From Pseudanabaena sp. M085S1SP2A07QC (GTDB taxonomy: Bacteria; Cyanobacteriota; Cyanobacteriia; Pseudanabaenales; Pseudanabaenaceae), in NCBI GenBank assembly GCA_020404895.1, contig JADBWK010000090.1, positions 34,892 to 98,891 on the forward strand: a stretch of 64,000 nt of DNA, read 5' to 3'. Numbering within the stretch: the stretch's first letter is position 1; the number at the start of each line of letters is the position of its first letter. Below the pieces are notes generated by a model. That model was not told where the DNA came from. It saw nothing but the letters and a program-made list of their open reading frames with translations, and ran no database searches. This document shows, piece after piece, positions 1 through 7,841 of this stretch. The translations under genes were made by a program, and so were the position numbers.

Positions 1-1045
<1,045 letters not shown>

Positions 1046-1046
<1 letters not shown>

Positions 1047-1080
1047 AATAAAGGCGCACCCTAAGGGTGCGCCTTTATTT
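1046..1080. terminator. Bidirectional terminator between pgm and mobA
   Basis: Perfect 16-bp arms (AAATAAAGGCGCACCC at 1046-1061) close a TAA loop (1062-1064). Each arm ends in an A-rich or T-rich run, so it can work in both directions. The stop codons of both convergent genes fall in the arms. Confidence 0.85.
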
Positions 1081-1725
1081 TATCGAGTAAAAATCATCTG
1101 GAGTATTGCAATTAAACAGCATCGCAAAAGGGGGATTTTCTATCTCAATAACTTCTTGAGTACTTAACCATTTTTGAAACGATCGCCCACCAATATTGAT
1201 AAATTCTTTAAGAGAATCTTGACATTGCCAACGATAGAAACCACATAGAGGTTCCCATTGCTTTTGCGAATTCGCATCTACATATCGCGGTAAATAAGCG
1301 ATCGCAGTTTCAGGTAAACTCGCTAACTGACTAGCCCAAATCTGGAGAATATCACCTTGCAGATTTGGCAAATCGCAGGCAAGCAACAAGATCCAATCGA
1401 CAGGACTTGCGATCTCCCTAATTCCTTGCCAAAAGCCAACTAATGCTCCATCAAATTGTTGATCTAAAACTAGATAACAATGCGGTAAATTTTGGGCGAT
1501 CGCTTCTTGATATTGTTTCTGACTTCGCGCCACTACATACACTGAATCAGCCACTCCTAAAGCAGTTTGACAGGTTCTTAATAATAGAGTTTCACCATTA
1601 ATTTCTAATAAAGCCTTATCTCTTCCCATCCTTGAGCTTTTTCCGCCCGAAAGTGCGATACCCAAAAGAGAGTTGCGGTGCGGAGCGCCGCAACTCTCTT
1701 TTGGGCTTTGGGTTTTCCCTAACAT
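1075..1725 (-). CDS. mobA: Molybdenum cofactor guanylyltransferase MobA
   Basis: Transfers GMP from GTP to molybdopterin to make the MGD cofactor (cytoplasmic, nucleotidyltransferase fold). The N-terminal signature GGKSSRMGRDKALL binds the nucleotide; ACDLP carries the metal-binding Asp. Length 216 aa is normal for the family. The ATG at 1725 lies 2 nt after the stop of the upstream hydrolase, so translation is probably coupled. The first 20 residues are encoded by one half of a 45-bp palindrome (1661-1705) and do not look like MobA. A TTG at 1665, just before the family core (GIALSGGKSS), is an alternative start giving 196 aa. Function is secure, start is not. Confidence 0.9.
   Translation of the reverse strand: MLGKTQSPKESCGAPHRNSLLGIALSGGKSSRMGRDKALLEINGETLLLRTCQTALGVADSVYVVARSQKQYQEAIAQNLPHCYLVLDQQFDGALVGFWQGIREIASPVDWILLLACDLPNLQGDILQIWASQLASLPETAIAYLPRYVDANSQKQWEPLCGFYRWQCQDSLKEFINIGGRSFQKWLSTQEVIEIENPPFAMLFNCNTPDDFYSIK
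1661..1705. repeat. Long palindrome overlapping the mobA 5' end
   Basis: 18-bp perfect arms (CCCAAAAGAGAGTTGCGG) surround a 9-bp centre. It has the same CCCAAAAGA...TCTTTTGGG outer arms as many intergenic hairpins of the window, but here it sits inside the annotated mobA frame. Confidence 0.85.
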
Positions 1726-1727
1726 AA

Positions 1728-2663
1728 TTAGCTACAGCTATAGATGAATTTGAGAATCTCTCGGGCAGTAATTTCGGGGCGTTCCAAATGAGGAACGTGA
1801 CCGCTATTATCAATCCAAACAAGCTTATTATTAGGAATGATTGATTGGAACTTAGCTGCATCTTTTGTGCCGAGAATGCGATCGCGATCGCCCCAAAGAA
1901 TTAAGGTTTCCTGTGTCAAATGTGCTAATTGCTTCGCAAAGGAACCATAGCCACCGCTTTTAGTAAACGCAATCAGAGAATCGCTCCAGCGTGGCATAGC
2001 CAAATGGAGCGACGCGCAAACTTCGGCATCGGGCGTGACAAATCTAGAATCAGCATAAGCCTTGAGACTAACTTCACGGCGGACTTTGGGGCTTCGCAAA
2101 AAATCTGTTGCCATACGATCTAATGGTGGTACAAGAAATTTACCAGCAGCAGTTCCTTTCCTCATTCCTGCACTACCAATGAGAATCAATTTTTTCACTA
2201 CATCAGGATAGGTAAGCGCAAAGTCGATCGCAGCTGCACCGCCCATTGATGCTCCAACTAAAATAATTGGTTTAGCGATCGCCGTTTTCCAAAAATAGTA
2301 TAGATGCTCTTTGATCAAGTCTGGGCTAACTTGGCTATCTGCAAGACGCTCAGTTAAACCGAATCCAAACAAATCCAAAGCCCATGTTTGGCGTGAAGTC
2401 GCTAGTTTTGGGATTAGCCGTCGAAACTCTAATAGAGAGCTATCAAAACCATGCAGGAGCAAAATCGGTATGTCTTGCTCATCTTTACTCATACCATCGC
2501 AGACATAGCTCGTCAAAATCACTTCACTAGTGAAAGACGTTGAGACAAGACAAAATTGAATATTATCAACAAGAGCGATCGAGGTTGCTTCTGTGAGTTG
2601 CGATCGCAGTTGGGTAACTTCAGGCGGTAAGTTCGACATTAGATCGTGTTCAGGTTTCATCAC
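1728..2663 (-). CDS. Alpha/beta-fold hydrolase
   Basis: A 311-residue hydrolase of unknown substrate. It shows the oxyanion region LLLHGFDSS, the nucleophile elbow GASMGG (Ser), a late acid in WGDRDRILG and the catalytic His in NSGHVPHLERP, in the correct order for an active Ser-Asp-His enzyme. No signal peptide is visible, so it is probably cytoplasmic. It starts with ATGATG and overlaps the end of the upstream membrane-protein gene by 14 bp; mobA follows 2 nt later. The three genes therefore look like one operon, though nothing in the family ties it to Mo cofactor synthesis. The 'esterase/lipase or haloalkane dehalogenase-like' class is as far as the sequence allows. Confidence 0.85.
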   Translation of the reverse strand: MMKPEHDLMSNLPPEVTQLRSQLTEATSIALVDNIQFCLVSTSFTSEVILTSYVCDGMSKDEQDIPILLLHGFDSSLLEFRRLIPKLATSRQTWALDLFGFGLTERLADSQVSPDLIKEHLYYFWKTAIAKPIILVGASMGGAAAIDFALTYPDVVKKLILIGSAGMRKGTAAGKFLVPPLDRMATDFLRSPKVRREVSLKAYADSRFVTPDAEVCASLHLAMPRWSDSLIAFTKSGGYGSFAKQLAHLTQETLILWGDRDRILGTKDAAKFQSIIPNNKLVWIDNSGHVPHLERPEITAREILKFIYSCS

Positions 2664-3462
2664 TACTCATTTTATTGATTCCATCTATTCCCTCGCTTGC
2701 AGGAAATCGGGAATCTGTATCTAATTCTGTATTTTTTCGTTTTAACTTGTGTAGACGCATTTTTACAAGAGTTGCCCCCGTAATCGTGGCATAAAAAGGA
2801 GTAAATCCTAAAAAGAACAATAGAATCCCATATAAACTACCCCGACCTCGAAAAATAGCGATAATGGCGATCGCCATGAATGTTACTAGAACAATATTAA
2901 CTATCAGCCATAAAATAGCTCTCCCTTTCAAGATCTGAGGATTAGAGAATTTTGGGTGCTGACTATTCCATAGAACTAGCCATTGTAAGACTCCTAGGAT
3001 GATTCCCGACAAAACTAGCCATAAAGAATTTACGGCTAATAGTGGAATGCGATCAATAATGTTGCTTTCGGCAAAAGAACCATCTGAATTAAGCACAAAA
3101 CCAAATTGGGCTGTATAGGCTAAGCTTGTAGCCGCAAAAACAATCCAAGTCCAACCAAATGTACTAGCTAAAATCCACCAGACTGAAGATTTAAAGAATC
3201 GCCGCAAAACCAGATATTGCATTAAGCCCACAAATGCGCCTACTACAATCGCTCCACTGACAATGCCCGTTGATACAGGACAGTTCAGACTGCCGAAACC
3301 CGTATCGCAAATGCGGAGATCCATTAGACGATCGCTTAGGTAATGAACTCCCGCTAAACAAGCAGCAATCCCAAATATAATACCGATCGCAGCACCAGCT
3401 AGCGTAGTCAGTACCCATCGCCACCATAGACCGACAGCAGATAAAGTGCGTTGTTTTTGCAT
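2650..3462 (-). CDS. Multipass membrane protein of unknown function
   Basis: About 270 residues with roughly six hydrophobic segments (VLTTLAGAAIGIIFGIAACL, a second near residue 90, then four more), ending in a basic cytosolic tail. The open frame extends upstream to an ATG at 3519, but those extra 19 residues are Ser/Asn-rich and encoded by a small hairpin (about 3475-3512), so I prefer the ATG at 3462 followed by the basic MQKQRT. The gene overlaps the hydrolase start. I do not recognise a named family; similar cyanobacterial proteins are annotated only as hypothetical membrane proteins. Confidence 0.7.
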   Translation of the reverse strand: MQKQRTLSAVGLWWRWVLTTLAGAAIGIIFGIAACLAGVHYLSDRLMDLRICDTGFGSLNCPVSTGIVSGAIVVGAFVGLMQYLVLRRFFKSSVWWILASTFGWTWIVFAATSLAYTAQFGFVLNSDGSFAESNIIDRIPLLAVNSLWLVLSGIILGVLQWLVLWNSQHPKFSNPQILKGRAILWLIVNIVLVTFMAIAIIAIFRGRGSLYGILLFFLGFTPFYATITGATLVKMRLHKLKRKNTELDTDSRFPASEGIDGINKMSSDET

Positions 3463-3526
3463 TGTGTATTTCAATCCCGCATTGCCTGCGCTCGAAGTAT
3501 TCGAGTTCGAGCACAGCATTAAATTT

Positions 3527-5041
3527 CTAGATTAGCTCTTCTGTAACAATCCTACGCAAAATATCTGCGACTGTAGCAGCCATTCTCGCATCAATTTCTA
3601 GAGCTTCGCGCACAGGATCTTTAAGATTAAGGACAGCCCGTAAAGTCATATTCACTGATCGCACCTTTGGTAAGGGCAAATCATGGGACTTGGCAAGGAG
3701 ATCGATAAACTGGATACAAGCGGTGTAGGTCAGCTCAGTTTGTTTACGTTGATCACTGTATCCAAAACCCATCTTGGAGAACACTACAGGTTTGTCAATA
3801 AAATATGATAAACCTAGAGCCATGATCGCCGCATCTATATACCTCGCTGTGTCTTGTCCCATCGCATTAATCAAAGTACTTAAACTATGCCACTGAGCAG
3901 GCAATCGGTTGGCAGGAGCTAGATGACGATGCCATGCGATTTGCGAAACAACTCTTGTCAAGTCGTAGGCGGAAATTAAATTGTCTCCACGATGTGGATC
4001 TTTGACTCCACTGATAACATTTGCACCAGTAACATCACGTAAAATTGGCTGCTCAATGTAAGGGGCTTCGCCGTAACGTCCTTGAAAAGTTAGCTTTTGA
4101 TTACCTGTAATTTTTTTGAGCCAATCCTGTAAAGCTAAAGGCGTAGTAAATTGCTTGAACATTGCCGACAATCCATTGGAGGTCATGCCATTCGTTTCTT
4201 CGTAAGCACAGATCCGCTGAGCCATTTCGGCAAATGTACGAGATGTTTTGCTTCCTTTTGGATCGAAGATTCCACAATTAGCGATCGCTTGATTGGGTTG
4301 TACTTGATTGGCTTGGCAAATAGTATAGAGCAATGGCAATATTTTGGTGGAACTCCAAAACTGGACATTACTTAGAGCATTTCGTCCAATCCAACGGGCT
4401 AACATTTGTCCATTAACCACGCTGCCAATGCAGATACAAGCCTCTTGAATACTGCTATGGAGAAATTCTAAGCCAATGTTTTCAATATTGGGAATTGTCC
4501 CGAGCACTGGATAAGGACGAAATCGTACCCGCACCTGACTACCAGATAACATGGCAACTTCACCATAGGAAACTACATTTACTCCATCTGGCAAACTAGC
4601 AAGGCGATCGGCATAGGCGGGAATATGATTCAACAATGGCGATGGCGCAAAATTGCGATTTGGCAAACCTTTTTTGGAACCTGCAATACTGCCATTGACC
4701 CCACGATCAAGGAAGCCAAGATAATTAGAGTCGGCTTGCCCCATATTTACGAAAATCCGCTGCGCGTTAGTAAATTTTGGGAATAAGCGATCGCCTTCGC
4801 CGATAATTTTGAGTAAATGTCTAACTACCGCAGGAATTTGTAAGAGGTTATTTGTAAGAGCTTGCGAGTTAGCATCCAAAATCGTATCAATACTAAGGGC
4901 ATTAGCAAACTGCACAAAAGCAGCTTCCGATAATCTGCCATAGATGCCATCCACTTCACCGTCATATAGCCCTAACTGCTGCAAATAAGTCTGTGCTTTG
5001 GTTAGTTCCTCAAACGAAAGTTTTACCCCTACGACTGCCAT
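3527..5041 (-). CDS. Peptidoglycan-binding-like protein with possible serine-hydrolase domain
   Basis: 504 residues. Residues ~10-55 (LGLYDGEVDGIYGRLSEAAFVQF) match the helical PG_binding_1 pattern. The rest resembles no family I can name with certainty. A WSSTKILPLLY stretch near residue 235 contains an SxxK tetrad of the kind used by penicillin-binding serine enzymes, followed by a long helical region. No signal peptide is visible at the N-terminus, which is odd for a wall-binding protein. The gene stands alone between the membrane-protein operon and livF. Whether the SxxK is catalytic is inference only. Confidence 0.6.
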   Translation of the reverse strand: MAVVGVKLSFEELTKAQTYLQQLGLYDGEVDGIYGRLSEAAFVQFANALSIDTILDANSQALTNNLLQIPAVVRHLLKIIGEGDRLFPKFTNAQRIFVNMGQADSNYLGFLDRGVNGSIAGSKKGLPNRNFAPSPLLNHIPAYADRLASLPDGVNVVSYGEVAMLSGSQVRVRFRPYPVLGTIPNIENIGLEFLHSSIQEACICIGSVVNGQMLARWIGRNALSNVQFWSSTKILPLLYTICQANQVQPNQAIANCGIFDPKGSKTSRTFAEMAQRICAYEETNGMTSNGLSAMFKQFTTPLALQDWLKKITGNQKLTFQGRYGEAPYIEQPILRDVTGANVISGVKDPHRGDNLISAYDLTRVVSQIAWHRHLAPANRLPAQWHSLSTLINAMGQDTARYIDAAIMALGLSYFIDKPVVFSKMGFGYSDQRKQTELTYTACIQFIDLLAKSHDLPLPKVRSVNMTLRAVLNLKDPVREALEIDARMAATVADILRRIVTEELI

Positions 5042-5169
5042 GAAATTCCTCTATAAAAAAGCCTTAGTCTAATATTCTATCGACAATCTAAGCGATCGCA
5101 ATGTATTCCAAATCGCACTAACCATAAAACCCCAAATTATTGCGACGGGCTTTGATAATTTTGGGTCTC

Positions 5170-5988
5170 CTACACTATTTTACCAAAATTACCCATGCCC
5201 AAATACAGTTCGGCAACTTCGGGATCGTTCAATAGATCGGAACCCTTGCCCGTAAACTCATCTTTGCCCAAATGCATCACATAACCGCGATCCGCGATCG
5301 CTAAAGCCTTACGCGCATTCTGCTCCACCAAAATGATTGATGTTCCTGTTTGATTAATTTTTTGAATCAAATTAAAAATATCCTGAACCAAAATCGGTGA
5401 TAGCGCTGCTGAAGGCTCATCTAAAATCAACAATTTCGGCTCTAGCATCAGCGCCCTTCCCATCGCTAGCATTTGGCGTTCACCGCCAGATAGTGTCCCA
5501 GCCCGCTGATTACGACGTTTAGCAAGCACAGGAAAAGTTGTATATATTTTGTCTTTAACTGCTGCTATATTTCCTTCGCGGGTATAGGCTCCCATATCAA
5601 GATTGTCAGATACGCTTAATGATGGGAATACATTAGAAACTTGAGGCACATAGCTAATTCCTTGTCGCACGATTTGCTCAGGCTTGAGTCCGATCAGGTT
5701 GCGATCGCCAAATAATATTTCCCCCGATCGCACTGGCACTAGACCAAATATTGCTTTTGCAAAGGTCGATTTGCCAGCACCATTGGAGCCAATCACGGTG
5801 ACAAGCTCACCTTCATATACTGATAAATTCGCACCTTGTAAAATATCTACCCCATCCACATATCCTGCCACAACATTTCGGGCTTTGAGAATAAGTTGAG
5901 TGGAAATTTGGCGATCAGGACGATCAGTTGGTTCAGCAGATTGACTAGCGTTCATATTTGGGTTTATAGCCTTACTTGAAATAAGCAT
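5170..5988 (-). CDS. livF: Branched-chain/neutral amino acid ABC transporter ATP-binding protein LivF
   Basis: ATPase subunit of a LIV/HAAT-type importer, at the inner face of the plasma membrane. Walker A GSNGAGKST, signature LSGGERQ, Walker B LLILDEPSAA and the D/H-loop region (ILVEQNARKAL) are all intact, and the LivF-type 'VVAGYVDGVDILQGANL' start region is clear. The first ~30 residues are a polar extension, so an internal ATG (MNAS, 5955) is possible. It is not next to other liv genes: livM is at 35.2 kb and livG at 44.8 kb, and no livH or free livJ is in the window. Family assignment is firm, substrate is inferred. Confidence 0.9.
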   Translation of the reverse strand: MLISSKAINPNMNASQSAEPTDRPDRQISTQLILKARNVVAGYVDGVDILQGANLSVYEGELVTVIGSNGAGKSTFAKAIFGLVPVRSGEILFGDRNLIGLKPEQIVRQGISYVPQVSNVFPSLSVSDNLDMGAYTREGNIAAVKDKIYTTFPVLAKRRNQRAGTLSGGERQMLAMGRALMLEPKLLILDEPSAALSPILVQDIFNLIQKINQTGTSIILVEQNARKALAIADRGYVMHLGKDEFTGKGSDLLNDPEVAELYLGMGNFGKIV

Positions 5989-6034
5989 ATACAGTGCAAG
6001 GGGGTTATAGCAATGGTCAAGAAGCTTTGCATCT

Positions 6035-7345
6035 CTACATTGCGGAGATAACTACGCGAAAACCGATGTCATTGTAGCGATCGCTTTGCCAATGCCATTC
6101 ACGACTTGCCGCTCGACATAGCTTCGCCTCATTGCTCCAAGAGCCGCCCTTACGCACACGCCGACTGGTATAGCCATCAAACACCCATGCCGATCCATCG
6201 GCAGGTGCACCATTAAAATTATCGTGCCACACATCCTCGCACCATTCCCAAATACCACCATGCATTTCGTATAGTCCCCAAGGGTTTGGTACTTTCTGTC
6301 CGACTGGTTGCGATCGCTTGTTGGCATTGTCAGCAAACCATGCATACTCAGTGAGTTGTGTGGAACTATCACCAAAATGGTAAGCCGTATTAGTACCAGC
6401 ACGGCAAGCATATTCCCATTCTGATTCGCTAGGCAAACGGTAAAGATGTTGTGTTTTTGCTGCTAATTTACGACAAAAATCTTGAGCCTCAAGCCAAGAA
6501 ATATTTTCCACAGGCGCTTGTAGGTTTTCGCGAAATATGGCGGGATTCCTGCCCATAATGGCAACCCATTGCTCTTGCGTAACCACAAATTTTGCCATGT
6601 AAAAAGCAGGAACATTGACCTCAGATATTGGTGATTCATTGTCTCGCCTGCCAATTTCATTGGGTGGTGAGCCTAGGGCAAATTTGCCCGATGCGATCCG
6701 TACCATTTCCATATGGATTCCATTCCCAAAATCATCCCGAAAAGCTTTATCTCCTCTCTTAATTGGATCGCTTGGCGGTTCAGGGATTGGCGGCGATTCT
6801 GCAATGATGATCGGGGCTGGTTGAGGTTTGAGTTTTTCTAGCAATATCGCCAAGGTAAAACCTGCGATCGCGGAACTAGTGCTAATAATTAACTGACGAC
6901 GATTAATCTTTATTGGGACTTTTGCAATAGATTTCATCCATGATTGTGCGATTGGCAAGGCTTTAACCGTAGAGATTTCCGAAGTCTTTTTTGATTCTAG
7001 AGTATTAAAATCATTAACAATTCGGCTAAATTCTTCTATATATTCATAGCCTTCCAGATATTCGCGTACCAAATAATAATTCTCTTCTTCTGTAAAAAAA
7101 GCTTGCACTTTTGGGGATAGCGTATAGTCTTGCCCGATTTCATACAGCTTTGTGGCAAGCAACCCATGGTCTAGCGCATCCTTTTCTGAAACTTGCCAGA
7201 AATAAATCACACATAAAGGCTTGGGCGCAATTGGAATCTCTAAATTTTCTGCTAGATAAACCGACAAGGCGATCGTGCCAACTTGTCTAATACCAATGGT
7301 TTGACTTATGCGATAACGCTTGTTGAGAATATTGTCTAAATCCAT
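6035..7345 (-). CDS. Degenerate kinase lobe - TM - formylglycine-generating-enzyme-like (SUMF1) fusion
   Basis: 436 residues. Residues 1-110 (ILNKRYRISQTIG, then EENYYLVREYLEGYEYIEEF) copy the N-lobe and hinge of cyanobacterial Ser/Thr kinases, yet the VxK lysine is missing (LCVIYFW instead), the Gly loop is lost and there is no HRD/DFG lobe. After a linker comes one hydrophobic segment (LIISTSSAIAGFTLAILL), then from ~residue 210 an FGE/SUMF1 domain: MVRIASGKFALGS, VTQEQWVAIMGRNPA, RLPSESEWEYACRAG, NPWGLYEMHGGIWEWCEDV, GFRVV. So a pseudokinase remnant anchors an extracytosolic or cytosolic FGE-like domain. The enzymatic activity of such bacterial domains is often unknown. Confidence 0.85.
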   Translation of the reverse strand: MDLDNILNKRYRISQTIGIRQVGTIALSVYLAENLEIPIAPKPLCVIYFWQVSEKDALDHGLLATKLYEIGQDYTLSPKVQAFFTEEENYYLVREYLEGYEYIEEFSRIVNDFNTLESKKTSEISTVKALPIAQSWMKSIAKVPIKINRRQLIISTSSAIAGFTLAILLEKLKPQPAPIIIAESPPIPEPPSDPIKRGDKAFRDDFGNGIHMEMVRIASGKFALGSPPNEIGRRDNESPISEVNVPAFYMAKFVVTQEQWVAIMGRNPAIFRENLQAPVENISWLEAQDFCRKLAAKTQHLYRLPSESEWEYACRAGTNTAYHFGDSSTQLTEYAWFADNANKRSQPVGQKVPNPWGLYEMHGGIWEWCEDVWHDNFNGAPADGSAWVFDGYTSRRVRKGGSWSNEAKLCRAASREWHWQSDRYNDIGFRVVISAM

Positions 7346-7416
7346 TGATGCCTAGGGTCGGGAATATAGCGATCGCCACTTAACATTAAAAGCCCAAAAA
7401 GCAAAATTAGTTGTAG

Positions 7417-7546
7417 TTAGCGTCAGCGTAACGCACCCTTGCGGTGATTGGATTTTGGGGTGCGTTACGCTATCGCTAAATCACCCTACGAGGGCAACCC
7501 AAAAGAGGGTTGCAGCGAGAAGTGCCGCAATGCTCTTTGGGGTTTT
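7417..7546. repeat. Two degenerate hairpin repeats upstream of tRNA-His
   Basis: The 266-bp gap between the FGE-like gene and the tRNA holds an imperfect inverted repeat around GCGTAACGCACC/GGTGCGTTACGC (7417-7478). It also holds a decayed copy of the AACCCAAAAGAG...CTCTTTGGGGTTTT hairpin (about 7498-7546). No gene is seen. Confidence 0.6.
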
Positions 7547-7566
7547 GGAGAAATTTCCAAAAGATC

Positions 7567-7596
7567 TTGTGTAATTGTACAAATCAGTAGTACTAT
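7567..7596 (+). promoter_or_regulatory. Likely sigma-70-type promoter of tRNA-His
   Basis: TTGTGT (7567-7572) and TACTAT (7591-7596) are separated by 18 bp, placing the transcription start a few bases before the tRNA 5' end at 7612. This is pattern matching only. Confidence 0.4.
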
Positions 7597-7611
7597 AAAT
7601 AACGGTTAAAT

Positions 7612-7685
7612 GGCGAGTGTAGCCAAGTGGTTAAGGCAGTGGTTTGTGGTACCACCATTCGTGGGTTCAATTCCCATCATTCGCC
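7612..7685 (+). tRNA. tRNA-His (GTG anticodon)
   Basis: A complete cloverleaf. Acceptor GCGAGTG pairs with CATTCGC, with the extra G-1 (7612) opposite C73 that marks histidine tRNAs. The D-arm region is AGCCAAGTGGTTAAGGC, the anticodon GTG lies at 7646-7648 in TTTGTGGTA, and the T-arm is GTGGGTTCAATTCCCAT. CCA is not encoded. A strong hairpin terminator follows. Confidence 0.95.
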
Positions 7686-7712
7686 CTCAAATTAAAATCC
7701 AAATAACACCAC

Positions 7713-7753
7713 AAAAAAGAAAAGAGGTCACAAAGTGACCTCTTTTCTTTTTT
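7713..7753. terminator. Terminator downstream of tRNA-His
   Basis: 19-bp perfect arms (AAAAAAGAAAAGAGGTCAC) with an AAA loop end in TTTTTT. It separates the tRNA from the channel gene that starts at 7842. Confidence 0.85.
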
Positions 7754-7841
7754 GGTGTTTTGACGGTAGCTCAAAGCCCTAAAATTGCGAGAGAGTTTAA
7801 TCTGCTTTAGAGATTTTTTAAATAGGACGACTGAAGGTTTC

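Noticed and set aside
1616..1861. 81-aa ORF on the minus strand over mobA/hydrolase
   Set aside because: Shadow of the hydrolase and mobA frames, with no family similarity.
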